Shown: positions 35,412 through 44,867 of the stretch, piece by piece
How the letters are laid out: the number at the start of each line of letters is the position of its first letter
Numbering within the stretch: position 1 is the first letter of the stretch
Source: Nostoc sp. S13
GTDB taxonomy: Bacteria; Cyanobacteriota; Cyanobacteriia; Cyanobacteriales; Nostocaceae
DNA: 63,807 bases
Assembly (NCBI RefSeq): GCF_029379315.1
Contig: NZ_JAQYWQ010000021.1
Location: forward strand, 1 to 63,807
Direction: 5' to 3'
Made by a program: the position numbers and the translations under genes
The notes under the pieces: model-generated
Told to the model about the DNA's origin: nothing
The model's input: the letters and a program-made list of their open reading frames with translations, nothing else
Databases searched by the model: none

Positions 35412-36533
35412 ATGAAAGTAATTATTGTAATGCCACTAGCCGAGCAACGAGGCGGCGGTGAAATGATGCTTTGGGATTTGGTACAGCAGGGACGTAATGC
35501 CGATGTTGAGTGGCTGGTGATATTTTTAGAAGACGGCCCGATGGTAGAACAAGTAAAGTCCCTTGGTATTGAGGCGCGAGTTGTGGAAAGTGGACGTTTA
35601 CGCCAAATCCACCGTTTTATTGGCGCTGTTTTTCGGATAGCTGCGATCGCCCGCCGCGAACGTGCAGATATAATTGTCAATTGGATGTGGATCACGCATA
35701 TATCTGGAGGTTTGGCGGCGATGTTGGCGGGCTTGCCTGCTGTGTGGTATCAACTAGAAGTACCTAGTGACAAAACTTGGTTGGTGCGAATCGCAACTTT
35801 AATCCCAGCCCAAGCAATTATCACCCTTTCCCAAGATGGCAAGCAAGCACAGGCAGAGATTTGGCCTCACAGACAAACACCTTTGGTTTATCCTGGTGTA
35901 GCACTAGATCGATTTGAGCCTAATACTTTACCTTCTCCTGAAGAAGCACGGCGGAAGTTGAGCTTACCTTTGCACGGCCCGTTGATTGGAATTGTTGGAC
36001 GATTACAACGATGGAAGGGAATGCACGTACTGGTGCAAGCAATGCCCAAAATTTTACAGAAGTATCCTGATGCTCATTGTGTAGTGGTTGGCGGTAAGCA
36101 CGATTTGGAACCGGATTATCAGGACTTCTTAAAAGCCGAAATCGCCGCATTAGGTTTGAAAGAGCAGGTAATTATGGCTGGGCTACAGCGTAATATCCCT
36201 GAGTGGGTGCAGGCAATGGATGTATTTGTTCATGCCTCAGATAAAGAACCGTTTGGGATTGTAATTATTGAGGCGATGGCGTTGGGTAAACCTGTAATTG
36301 CTGGCAATGCAGGCGGCCCGACAGAGATTATTACCGATGGCATGAATGGACTATTAACACCTTACGGCGATGCAGATAAATTAGCGATCGCAATTCTCCG
36401 CTATCTTGACGAGCAAGAATTTGCCCAGAGTGCGGGAATGGCTGCACGACAACGCGCCCTCGATTTCTCAACCCAGAATTATGCCCAAAATTTTATTAGT
36501 GCAATTCGTTCTGCGATGCCGAGTGTTTTATAG
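35412..36533 (+). CDS. Glycosyltransferase family 4
   Basis: A 373-residue GT-B enzyme: EQRGGGEMMLWDLV glycine loop at the N-terminus, GIVGRLQRWKGMHVLVQAM in the donor half, and HASDKEPFGIVIIEAMALGKPVIAGNAGGPTEII with a complete E-x7-E motif. It begins 35 bases after the Wzy-like gene and ends the island. The strand-uniform, closely packed layout from 31757 onward suggests one operon. Confidence 0.9.
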   Translation: MKVIIVMPLAEQRGGGEMMLWDLVQQGRNADVEWLVIFLEDGPMVEQVKSLGIEARVVESGRLRQIHRFIGAVFRIAAIARRERADIIVNWMWITHISGGLAAMLAGLPAVWYQLEVPSDKTWLVRIATLIPAQAIITLSQDGKQAQAEIWPHRQTPLVYPGVALDRFEPNTLPSPEEARRKLSLPLHGPLIGIVGRLQRWKGMHVLVQAMPKILQKYPDAHCVVVGGKHDLEPDYQDFLKAEIAALGLKEQVIMAGLQRNIPEWVQAMDVFVHASDKEPFGIVIIEAMALGKPVIAGNAGGPTEIITDGMNGLLTPYGDADKLAIAILRYLDEQEFAQSAGMAARQRALDFSTQNYAQNFISAIRSAMPSVL

Positions 36534-37472
36534 GTTGAATGAAACGGTAAACTTCTTGCAAAAGTCAATTTTATCAAAACATAATTCAGAATTCAGGAGT
36601 CAGGAGTCAGAATGAATTCTCTACGATGATTACTGAGCTTGTCGTTCGCGCAGCGTCTCGTAGAGAAGTACTGGCCGATAGCGTAGCTCCTTCTCCTTCT
36701 CTACGAGAGGCTCCGCCAACGAGTCTGCGAGCGTCAAGATTGCTGCATTCTAGATTCTGGATTCTGGATTCTTCTTCAACAAAACATAATTCCGACATCT
36801 TCGATCTACAGTTCTATCAAACGGATGAGTTAATTGGGGTTTTCAGTACCTATTATTGCTAATTATTAGGTTGTTGCCTCCCAAAGTCATTTTTGTAAAG
36901 AAGTCTGGTCTGGATAATAATGCAGCCACATAGCATAGTAGGTGGTAGATAAGCGTTAATTTTAGTTAATTTTGATTAATTTTATTGGAAGAATATTTTC
37001 CTATCTTGGGCTAATACCATTCCACTATTCCACACTCTACACCCACCCCGAAGTAGTTTGGCCAAGGAAAATGATTTGTAGCCAGCTATGATCGTAGGTG
37101 ATAGTAAACTACTAGCCAGTTAAGTTTATTCCCATTTCCCAATGTTTGTTGTTAAGCTTTTACTGAGCATTTTTTTTACTTTATCTGAAGGAGTAATTAC
37201 TTGATTGCTGAGAGATGCGAAAATCTATAAGAATACAGTAATAATTCTTCGCCTGTTCCGTTTTACTTAGATTGTGTTGATACTACCTTTACATTATCCC
37301 TTAATTGTAAATATGAGATAATACACTATATGATTGTTGGTTATATAATGCTTAGTATTACACAGAAAACCTGATTCAAATTACTCTAATAACACCTGGG
37401 AGTAAAAGTTAATAGGGTAGAATCACTGAATATTACTCAGACATTTTGAAAATTAGAAGCAGGATTTTTTTA
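36534..37472. other. Long spacer after the HEP island
   Basis: About 940 bp without a credible gene. 36580-36620 has CAGGAGTCAGGAGTCAG tandem units. 36640-36720 has an inverted pair CGTCTCGTAGAGAAG / CTTCTCTACGAGAGG, a dispersed repeat. The rest is AT-rich and includes GTTAATTTTAGTTAATTTTGATTAATTTT triplication at about 36955-36984. Promoters of the following gene may lie near 37400. Confidence 0.6.
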
Positions 37473-37976
37473 ATGATCAGCTTAAGTAATTCGGAAAACG
37501 GCACAGTTAGCACCACAGCAGCCACTAAGAGGCTGGCAAGGGCGATGATGTTTTCTGGTGGAGAGTTTTCACTGTTATTAGCCTGTTGTAACTCTGTTCA
37601 AAGGCAGCAGCAAGTGTTGAATTTGTTAACAGAATTTTCATCAGCAGATATCCACGAAGTGCTACTCTCACCTGCGGCTGACACATTGTATACACCTATT
37701 ACAACTGCAATTGGTACTACTCAACCCGAAGCTTTGATGGTAAGGGGTTTAGAATCTGTAGTGGCAATTAACCAACTAATCATCAGTACCAACATCATGC
37801 GAGATCAGTTTCGCAAACAGTTTCGGTTTCCCTTGGTGTTGTGGATCAATGATGATATTCTGTGCAAGCTAGTCTGGCTAGCACCCGATTTCAAAGACTG
37901 GGCAGCTAGTACCATTAGATTTGATGTACCTCACAATCAGTTCGTTGAATCTGAACAACAAGCCATCAGCGCCTAA
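37473..37976 (+). CDS. Short ATPase-like N-terminal fragment, possibly a truncated gene
   Basis: A 167-residue protein. The segments MMFSGGEFSLLLACCNS and FRFPLVLWINDDILCKLVWLAPDFKDWA resemble the N-terminal NTPase-like domain found in many cyanobacterial TPR proteins, where a long TPR tail normally follows. No tail is present: the frame ends in ...QQAISA and the next 400 bases show no continuation. No Walker A motif is seen. It may be a standalone domain or the remnant of a longer gene. ATG 37473 is used; TTG 37446 is the upstream alternative. Confidence 0.5.
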   Translation: MISLSNSENGTVSTTAATKRLARAMMFSGGEFSLLLACCNSVQRQQQVLNLLTEFSSADIHEVLLSPAADTLYTPITTAIGTTQPEALMVRGLESVVAINQLIISTNIMRDQFRKQFRFPLVLWINDDILCKLVWLAPDFKDWAASTIRFDVPHNQFVESEQQAISA

Positions 37977-38400
37977 TATTGGCTGAGATTACAAAATCTA
38001 AGCTCAGGTTCTGTCCTATTCTTTTCTAAAATTACTTTATATTCAACCCCGCTTATTAAGGTGAGGCAATAAGCTTTACCAACTTTTCTCGCAAGCTATT
38101 TTCTAAATTAGAAAATGGTAAAGGTGTAGGGTAGTTAGTTGCTACAGCAGTTTTATATTTAATTCAACCCACCTACTCAATGAAGCCTGAGTTTCTGAAT
38201 TCTTAATTGATTTCCGTAGGACTAGAGGGCGTTTTGCTCCAGAATTTGTCTAAGGAACAAACAATTAGTACATCAGCGTCTGTCTTTATATCTGTTTCAG
38301 AACAAAGATACTAAACTAATTCCAACTGGTGAAGTTCTGGAATTATCTGCTTTATATTGTCCATTTTTAATTGGATACTATCTCTTAGTTCTATATTACT
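37977..38400. other. AT-rich spacer
   Basis: About 420 bp in which no gene, repeat array or strong hairpin was recognised. Neither frame continues the NTPase-like protein upstream. It probably contains the promoter of the secreted protein that starts at 38401. Confidence 0.55.
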
Positions 38401-39264
38401 ATGAAACTCATGCAGAAACACTACCTTAATACTAATCAAGCGCGAATTTTTACTGCTTTGATTTTGACTGGAATTTTGTCTGTTGCTAGTGGTTCAATAC
38501 TTGTCAAAGAGGCTACAGCTGCTTCTGCGAACTTCTCGCTAGAAACAAGCAATGAAGTTCTCAAAGACAATATTAAACCAAACCGCTTGCCACGTCCAGT
38601 AGCTAACGCGGTACTGGGAGATTTAGCCCGCAGACAGGGAATTTTAACCAAAGAACTGCAAATTATTGATTATAATCAACAGACTTGGCGCAATGGTTGC
38701 TTGGAACTGCCTCAACCTGATGAATTCTGTACCCAAGCATTAGTTCCTGGTTGGCTGGTTGTGGTATCTAATGGCAAACAAAACTGGATTTATCATACCA
38801 ATCAAACAGGTTCCGCAGTCAGGTTGAATGAAAAAGCGAATGAAAGTACACTAGCCCCTGTGCAAATTCCAGTCAGCGAGTTGCCACCACCGTTAGATAG
38901 AAATGTAGTATTTCGGCAAATCTCCAGTGGTGGCTTGACTGGCAGAACCTACGAGACTGTTTTACTCAAAGATGGGCGATTGATTCGCGTACGGATTGGT
39001 GATGCCAATGATTCTGAACGTAGTGTTCGCCGTGTTTCTGTGCAACAGGTGCAACAATTTCAGAGATTTTTAGAACGTTCTAAATTTAGTAAATTCCAGA
39101 ATCTGAGTTACCCAGCCCCCAGTGGTTCTGCTGATTTTGTCACCTTCACTCTCACCAGCCAAGAGGGTACGGTTCGGTACAACGATATTTCTCAAAATAA
39201 CCTGCCAAAGAATTTACAAGCAGCAATCAAAGCCTGGAATCAGATTGCAGTCAGGGCACAATAA
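38401..39264 (+). CDS. Conserved secreted protein of unknown function
   Basis: A 287-residue protein. Residues 1-41 look like a Sec signal peptide (basic start, ARIFTALILTGILSVASGSIL core, cleavage near ATAASA). The mature part has one likely disulfide pair (CLELPQPDEFC, about 100-110) followed by PGWLVVVSNGKQNWIYHTN, a pattern I associate with cyanobacterial periplasmic proteins, then a basic second half. No catalytic motif is seen. It stands alone before the glycoside hydrolase gene. Confidence 0.75.
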   Translation: MKLMQKHYLNTNQARIFTALILTGILSVASGSILVKEATAASANFSLETSNEVLKDNIKPNRLPRPVANAVLGDLARRQGILTKELQIIDYNQQTWRNGCLELPQPDEFCTQALVPGWLVVVSNGKQNWIYHTNQTGSAVRLNEKANESTLAPVQIPVSELPPPLDRNVVFRQISSGGLTGRTYETVLLKDGRLIRVRIGDANDSERSVRRVSVQQVQQFQRFLERSKFSKFQNLSYPAPSGSADFVTFTLTSQEGTVRYNDISQNNLPKNLQAAIKAWNQIAVRAQ

Positions 39265-39440
39265 TCAAGAAGAATTCAGAATTCAGAATTCAGGAGTCAG
39301 AATTCAGGAGCGGAGCCGGAGACGCTTCTAACTCCTGAATTCTGTTTTGATGGAATGAAATAGCGATTGTTTTAGCGCTTACAATCGAAACGATCGCTAT
39401 TTATGGTGATTGTTCATAATTTGATCATCTCTGTAGCCAA
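39265..39440. repeat. Spacer with GAATTCAG repeats
   Basis: GAATTCAGAATTCAGAATTCAGGAGTCAGAATTCAGGAG-type tandem units lie at 39271-39309, and AGCGATTGTTTTAGCGCTTACAATCGAAACGATCGCT forms a hairpin-like patch at about 39362-39398. Confidence 0.65.
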
Positions 39441-40703
39441 ATGATGAAAACGTTTATAAAGTGGTGTGTTGAGTTTCATTCTTGGTGGAATATTCGCCAA
39501 AGTAGAAAGTCTCTTTTGTTTGCCGTTCTCGTTACCTTGAGTGTGGTAGCTACAGTGATGCTATCGTTCCCCTTGAACGCTCAAATTAATCTGCCGCCAA
39601 CGTCCGCATCTGAGTTAAGGGGGGTGTGGTTAACAAATATTGATAGTGATGTGTTATTTGAGCGCGATCGCCTCAAGGCATCTTTGCAACGCCTTGATGA
39701 ACTCAATTTTAACACTATATATCCGGCGGTTTGGAATTGGGGATATACATTGTATCCTAGCAAAGTTGCAGCCAAAGTTATCGGGCGATCGCTCGATCCC
39801 ACACCCGGACTAAAAGGACGAGATATCCTCAAAGAAATTGTCGATGTGGGACATCAAAAAGGGTTAACAGTGATTCCCTGGTTTGAATTTGGCTTCATGG
39901 CACCGGCGGATTCTCTATTAGCTAAAAATCGTCCCCAATGGCTCACCAGTCGCAGTGATGGGACTCAGATTGTCAAAGAAGGCAGAGATAATCGCGTTTG
40001 GCTAAATCCCTTTCGCCCAGAAGTACAACAGTTCATCCAAGATTTAATCGTTGAAATTGTTAGAAATTACAATATTGATGGTATTCAATTTGATGACCAT
40101 TTTGGCTTACCATCAGAATTAGGTTACGATGCTTATACAGTGGCACTTTACAAAAAAGAACACCGTGGCCAAGCTCCCTCCAAAAACTCTCAAGATCCAG
40201 AATGGGTACGCTGGAGAGCTGACAAAATCACCGAGTTTATGAAACGGGTATTCAAAAGTATCAAAGCCACTAAAAAAAATTGCCTGGTTTCCGTTGCTCC
40301 TAATCCTCAACGTTTGTCCTACGACTTCTCTTTAGCAGACTGGCAGAAGTGGGAACGGCTGGGAATTATTGAAGACTTAGTTTTGCAGGTATATCGGGAT
40401 AACTTGAATGTTTTTATTAGTGAATTAGAGTATCCAGAAGTGAAAGCAGCCAAGAGTCATATTCCCGTGAGTGTGGGCATTTTGGCTGGGTTGAAAAACC
40501 GATCTGTGCCGATGCAACAGATTCAGACACAAGTGCAAAAAGTACGCGATCGCAATTTTGCTGGAGTATCTTTCTTTTTCTATGAAACCCTTTGGAACAT
40601 GAGCAAAGAAAAGCCACAAGAACGCCAGATTGGTTTCCAAAAAATCTTCCCCACACCGATAGCTTACCCCAATTTGCTAGCAGGTTGGAAACCGTTCAGT
40701 TAA
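39441..40703 (+). CDS. Family 10-like glycosidase (GHL10, DUF187)
   Basis: A 420-residue protein with a signal anchor at about 25-48 and a TIM-barrel glycosidase domain. ELRGVWLTNIDSDVLF opens the domain, TVIPWFEFGF and VWLNPFRPEVQQFI follow, then YNIDGIQFDDHFGLP, the catalytic-region motif of the GHL10 family. Such proteins are exported and are thought to act on cell-wall or envelope glycans; the substrate is unproven. Being next to the HEP island, a role in envelope polysaccharide turnover is conceivable. Confidence 0.86.
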   Translation: MMKTFIKWCVEFHSWWNIRQSRKSLLFAVLVTLSVVATVMLSFPLNAQINLPPTSASELRGVWLTNIDSDVLFERDRLKASLQRLDELNFNTIYPAVWNWGYTLYPSKVAAKVIGRSLDPTPGLKGRDILKEIVDVGHQKGLTVIPWFEFGFMAPADSLLAKNRPQWLTSRSDGTQIVKEGRDNRVWLNPFRPEVQQFIQDLIVEIVRNYNIDGIQFDDHFGLPSELGYDAYTVALYKKEHRGQAPSKNSQDPEWVRWRADKITEFMKRVFKSIKATKKNCLVSVAPNPQRLSYDFSLADWQKWERLGIIEDLVLQVYRDNLNVFISELEYPEVKAAKSHIPVSVGILAGLKNRSVPMQQIQTQVQKVRDRNFAGVSFFFYETLWNMSKEKPQERQIGFQKIFPTPIAYPNLLAGWKPFS

Positions 40704-40791
40704 TTTTACTAGCAAGCTGTCGGTGAACACATCACTTAATTACAGTAAAGGTTCACTGACAATAACTTAAGAATTTGTCTTGAAAGATACT

Positions 40792-40814
40792 AAGCTTTTT
40801 TAGGAAAAAAGCTT
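40792..40814. terminator. Bidirectional hairpin terminator candidate
   Basis: AAGCTTTTTT pairs with AAAAAAGCTT around AGG (40792-40814). The run of T or A on either strand suits termination of the GHL10 transcript and of the converging protease transcript. Confidence 0.55.
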
Positions 40815-41058
40815 AGTATTGGAGAATACCTGTATTTTTTAATTTCAGAGTTAGTTAAATTGGTAATACTTGTATTGTGTTAGTAGGGCATTTAACTACA
40901 CTGTTTATATATTCTATTCTTACACCCAGCAAGAAGGAAACTTAGAGAAATAATACTAAAAACTAATAATCTTAGAGAAAGGTAAATAAATTGATTACTA
41001 TAATTACGAATCGGGTTTAACTTTTCTAAGTATCGTATGTGCTTCACTCCTAACTCCT

Positions 41059-41086
41059 GTACAGACGCGATTAATCGCGTCTGTAC
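41059..41086. repeat. Perfect 28-bp palindrome
   Basis: GTACAGACGCGATT is followed directly by its reverse complement, with no loop. CTCCTAACTC lies on both sides (about 41047 and 41087), so the palindrome seems inserted in or copied together with a short repeat. It stands 14 bases from the protease stop codon. Confidence 0.85.
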
Positions 41087-41099
41087 TCCTAACTCAGCA

Positions 41100-42581
41100 C
41101 TATCCTATTCCCAAACGCCCAGCCAAGCCCGGAGTTAGGGGTAAAAGCGTGGTAATCATCAAGAATAGAGCCAAAAGCCCCAAAGCAGCTCTAGCATCAT
41201 CAGGTTCAGTAACTTCATTCAAGCTGGGGCGTTCTTGATCCCGTTGCAAGAAGAAAATCACGATCGCCCAGTACATGGCAAGAGTATTACCGAGAGACAC
41301 TAACGCCAGTAAAATTAAAGTTGCGATCGTTGCCCGTCCTGCGGTTTTGCGTCCATAAATCGCCTGGACAATGCGCCCACCATCTAGTTGTCCTGCGGGC
41401 ATTAAGTTTAAAGCTGTGATAACTAAACCCAACCAACCAATCACCACTAACGGATGAACACTTACCAGGGATGATTGCAACGCCGAACCAAGGACAACTC
41501 GCGCCAAACTTCCCACCAAAATCGACCCTTGGAAAAACTGATTTGGCAATTGAAATAAACTACCTGGGTGGGAAAGTAGCAAGCCCGTCACCAGCATTAA
41601 CAAAGAGACAATACCACCTGCGGCTGGGCCTGCCAAGGCAATATCAAATAATACCTTGCGGTTGGGCAACAAAGACTCAAAGCGGGTAATTGCACCAAAG
41701 GAGCCAATTTGCACAGCAGGCAGAAAGAAAGGCCAGCTAAGGCGAATTTGGTGACGCCGGGCAAGTATCCAATGGCCAATTTCGTGAGCTAGTAAAATCG
41801 TAAGTATCCCAACGCCTATGGGCAAAGCTTCTCTGAATCGCCCTGGATTGCCGAAGAAATCAAAATTTAGCAATAAGCCCGCAGCTTCTAAACTTGTGGC
41901 AATAGTTCCGATCAACAGAATACCTGCAAAGACTTTTTGCGATAACAACATCGGACGGGGATCATTGCGACTGGGCAGGACAATCACCACTGGTCTGTCA
42001 TCTGTGTTTTCCACTAAAAACAGGCGATATTGATCACCTAGTCGTTGCTGTAAACTTGCAGTTAGACGGTTGTGAACCTCTTCTGGTTCTCCCCGCAGAT
42101 TGCCTTTGAAAATGGCTCCATCTTGATAGGCGATCGTTTCTGTGGCAAAAAATGTATCGATACCGAAAATACCTTTAACTGCATTTAAGTCGTCTTCTGG
42201 TATTGGCGGAATCTCCGGTTTCAGTTCTGCGACTGCTACTTGTGAGGAATTTGCTTCAAGTGAGGCATCAGCCGCGAGTCTTTCTGTTGCGCGTTGCTTG
42301 AGGATGGCATCTTGCCCATCTGCGCGTAACTGTCTGCCCAAGTAGACGTACAATCCGGCGGAAGTCACCACTAAGAACAATATACCCGCTATATTGATGT
42401 AAATCCCTGCGGCAAACAATCCAAAAAACAGCAGCCAGGGAGTCATCAACACCACCGACTGTAACCAGGCTAAGATTCCCAGCTTACCAAAAGGTCTGGC
42501 GCGATAAAAGCCCCAGCCCAAAATGCCTAAAGCTACTAGTAGGATTGCCGCCAGGATAGAAGTTTCTGATAAAGTAAACAT
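41100..42581 (-). CDS. Site-2 protease family zinc metalloprotease (M50, EGY-like)
   Basis: A 493-residue membrane protease with about eight helices. The zinc site is LLAHEIGHW in the middle and the third ligand lies in NLMPAGQLDGG. GNLRG and NRLTASLQQRLGDQYRLF in the N-terminal part match the cyanobacterial homologue of plant EGY proteins. Two helices precede a soluble cytoplasmic part. The start at ATG 42581 (MFTLSETSILAAIL) is preferred: codons from 42740 are a weakly coding extension. It could cleave an anti-sigma factor or another membrane protein; substrate unknown. Confidence 0.88.
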   Translation of the reverse strand: MFTLSETSILAAILLVALGILGWGFYRARPFGKLGILAWLQSVVLMTPWLLFFGLFAAGIYINIAGILFLVVTSAGLYVYLGRQLRADGQDAILKQRATERLAADASLEANSSQVAVAELKPEIPPIPEDDLNAVKGIFGIDTFFATETIAYQDGAIFKGNLRGEPEEVHNRLTASLQQRLGDQYRLFLVENTDDRPVVIVLPSRNDPRPMLLSQKVFAGILLIGTIATSLEAAGLLLNFDFFGNPGRFREALPIGVGILTILLAHEIGHWILARRHQIRLSWPFFLPAVQIGSFGAITRFESLLPNRKVLFDIALAGPAAGGIVSLLMLVTGLLLSHPGSLFQLPNQFFQGSILVGSLARVVLGSALQSSLVSVHPLVVIGWLGLVITALNLMPAGQLDGGRIVQAIYGRKTAGRATIATLILLALVSLGNTLAMYWAIVIFFLQRDQERPSLNEVTEPDDARAALGLLALFLMITTLLPLTPGLAGRLGIG

Positions 42582-42845
42582 CTCCAAACCTTTGCTATTG
42601 AGACTAAGCCAGAACAAGTCCGGTATTGCAGATACACTTATTAATGTATAACGCCGCCTGTAATCTGCCCAAATTATCCCACTTTGTACGTAGTGCCCAT
42701 CATAAAAGAACCTCACCCCGCCTGTAGCTACGGTGTACACACAAGTCCTAAAAACCTAGCTTGATCACCCTTGACTTAATGTCTGACTTGAGGCGGAGCT
42801 TCCAATACGCATTCCCAGTCAGAGACTGGGAACGAGACATTTCTT
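42582..42845. other. Spacer between M50 protease and SPL-like gene
   Basis: No separate gene. CAGTCAGAGACTGGGAACGAG at about 42818-42838 is a known dispersed unit type. It should hold the protease promoter. Confidence 0.5.
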
Positions 42846-43934
42846 CTAAGTCCAATAAAAAATTTCAGCGTTTGGAAAGCGTCTAGTAATCTCACTCTCA
42901 AAAAAGCTACGCAACGCCTTCATTGTGTCCTTATCGTAAACGTACTTCATCCCACCAAACTTATTACGCTTGACACTGCGTTTTGCCTCATCCATCTCTA
43001 ATTTTGATTGCGGATACCAAGTTTGTAACACTTCTTTTGACCCAGGTGTGAACCGATGCGAGATGAGTTCAAAGGTAAGGTTACAGTCAAAATCCAGTGC
43101 CTCGTTTATCTGGTCAAACAAACAACTATAGTGCATCTGCCAATCGTCTATCGGCATAATTGGCGCGATCACCAAGCCGACTGGATAACCGCCACCGCCA
43201 CGCTCTTGTGGTAGCGCCAACCGTCGCAATGCATTAAGTCTGGATGCTACGGATGCTGTGCCACCTTCAAACTTACCAGAAATCGGTGCGGCATTAACGC
43301 TCATCCGACACCGAGTATGCCCATTGTGTGGTAAATCGAGTAATCCATCCACAGCATCAAACTTTGATACCCAACGTAGATGTGCGTTGGTACGAGTACC
43401 AAAGTAACGGATACATTCAGCAAGACTTCCAGTTAAATGCTCAATACCCAATGGGTCAGTATAACAGCTAACTTCAAAAGTCGTGGTTTCCCCCTGTTGC
43501 TCGTAGTTAGCTAAATTTTGTAGTATCTGCGGTAAATTGGCAAAAACGCGGATGACAGGTGGTCTCGACAAGCTACCAGCTAAGTAGCAGTATTGACAGT
43601 GAGCAGGACAACCCTCAGCAATGTGAAACTGCCAATCGGCAGAAGGTGGGATGGGACTGAGTTTAAAAGAACTGGGTGGTGCAGTAACCACCGCTAAGGT
43701 ATGCTTGGCGATGTTGTAAGTATCCCGCTCAGACTCACCGCGCAGACCTTTCAGGCGGTTCTGTGATAATTCTTCTATTGATAAGTTGAGTGACTGCACG
43801 CGTTCAAGAATCTGCTGCCCCCAAACCTCATCTAGGGCAGCAGGTGTAAACAGTACCCGTTCAGGTATCCACAACCTTGGCGATCTTGTTTGTGTATCTG
43901 ATACTGAAACCTGGTCTGTAATTGTATTCAGCAA
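42846..43934 (-). CDS. Spore-photoproduct-lyase-like radical SAM protein
   Basis: A 362-residue radical SAM enzyme with the SPL-type cluster motif CPAHCQYC (Cys-x3-Cys-x2-Cys at about 114-121), followed by YLAG and the barrel segments TTFEVSCYTDP and LRWVSKFDAVDGLLD. Bacillus SplB repairs the spore photoproduct; Nostocales do not make Bacillus-type endospores, so the substrate in cyanobacteria is open. TTG 43934 is preceded by CGGAGA at good spacing. It lies 37 bases after the RemA-like gene, which suggests co-transcription. Confidence 0.85.
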   Translation of the reverse strand: MLNTITDQVSVSDTQTRSPRLWIPERVLFTPAALDEVWGQQILERVQSLNLSIEELSQNRLKGLRGESERDTYNIAKHTLAVVTAPPSSFKLSPIPPSADWQFHIAEGCPAHCQYCYLAGSLSRPPVIRVFANLPQILQNLANYEQQGETTTFEVSCYTDPLGIEHLTGSLAECIRYFGTRTNAHLRWVSKFDAVDGLLDLPHNGHTRCRMSVNAAPISGKFEGGTASVASRLNALRRLALPQERGGGGYPVGLVIAPIMPIDDWQMHYSCLFDQINEALDFDCNLTFELISHRFTPGSKEVLQTWYPQSKLEMDEAKRSVKRNKFGGMKYVYDKDTMKALRSFFESEITRRFPNAEIFYWT

Positions 43935-43971
43935 TATCGTTCTCCGTTATTTAGTTTGCTGATTTTTGGAA

Positions 43972-44328
43972 TTAATTTTCAAGGACTTGCTTAATTCGGC
44001 GCTCTAACAAATCAAGATCCAAAGTACCTTCATCACGGCTAATTCGTCGCACAGTCGAATTAACATTACCTAAATTTACCAATAAATCTTGAAGAATTTC
44101 CTGCTGCTGACGGGCTTGCGTAACCTCGCGTGGCTCCTGTACTAAATCGCGCACGATGGTATCTTCAGCACGAGAGGCGATAATTGGATCACCTTGCCCT
44201 TGAATGTGAACAAAGGTTCGTCGCCCTGGCCCTCGCTCCTCTTCTATTGGTATAACTGCTGTTACTTGGTCAGAACGCACATATTTGCCAAATCCCAAAT
44301 GGACTAGTTCTGATGAGAGGATTTTCAT
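43972..44328 (-). CDS. RemA/DUF370-like small protein
   Basis: A 118-residue protein. The segment SSELVHLGFGKYVRSDQVTAVIPIEEERGPGRRTFVHIQG resembles the N-terminal part of RemA (DUF370), an oligomeric DNA-binding regulator of matrix genes in Bacillus, and the following residues (about 55-118) form a helical, charged tail not found in ordinary RemA. It is upstream of the SPL-like gene in the same direction. Similarity is partial, so a different small DNA-binding family is possible. Confidence 0.55.
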   Translation of the reverse strand: MKILSSELVHLGFGKYVRSDQVTAVIPIEEERGPGRRTFVHIQGQGDPIIASRAEDTIVRDLVQEPREVTQARQQQEILQDLLVNLGNVNSTVRRISRDEGTLDLDLLERRIKQVLEN

Positions 44329-44867
44329 ATAATTGAAGCGTGATTTTTAAGTCTTGCTTATATTGTAAAATATAGATAAGTGACCTTAAAGCCATAGACC
44401 ATACGGGTTATACCCAATTTACAGTAGTAGTTTCCTTTGCCAATTCCTGTTTGATATGTTTATGTCAGTCAGACTATTTCTACCAGCTTTTGGGCTTGTT
44501 CTGCGGTTTCACCAAGCTCAATAAACCCAAGTTTTAGGTTAGGAGAACTCCAAGAAATAAATTATCCAATTTCACGCCCATCAAAACGACTTTCTCTCAA
44601 GAACTGCTAAGAGCTCCCTGCCCCCCTGCCTTAAAAGCGTTCATGTAGTGTCCCGCAGGGATGGGATATTTATTTGGAAGTCCTTAGAGTCCTAACTTTG
44701 CTTATTAAGTACAGCATTTTATTAATTCGTAGCGAATTAAATTTGGACAATACCTTACAATGGCAATGCATCGGCCGCATTGTTAATGCGTCTTATTACA
44801 ATGCCAATGCATCGGGATGCATTAAAAATGCTACGCTTTTACGCAAAACTATACTAACGCTCTTTCA
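44329..44867. other. Spacer between native genes and the GC-rich module
   Basis: About 540 bp without a gene. 44757-44832 contains repeated, partly palindromic AATGCATCGG / GCATTGTTAATGC units. Base composition changes from AT-rich to GC-rich at about 44.87 kb, the border of a possibly transferred segment. Confidence 0.55.

Larger units (their letters stand above)
40704..41099. other. Spacer between converging genes
   Basis: About 400 bp. AAGCTTTTTTAGGAAAAAAGCTT (40792-40814) is a clean hairpin with an A/T-rich stem, a likely bidirectional terminator. A perfect 28-bp palindrome lies at 41059-41086. No gene is seen. Confidence 0.65.

Noticed and set aside
42582..42740. 53-codon upstream extension of the M50 protease
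   Set aside because: MYTVATGGVRFFYDG... has no known similarity, while ATG 42581 gives the N-terminus familiar from cyanobacterial homologues.
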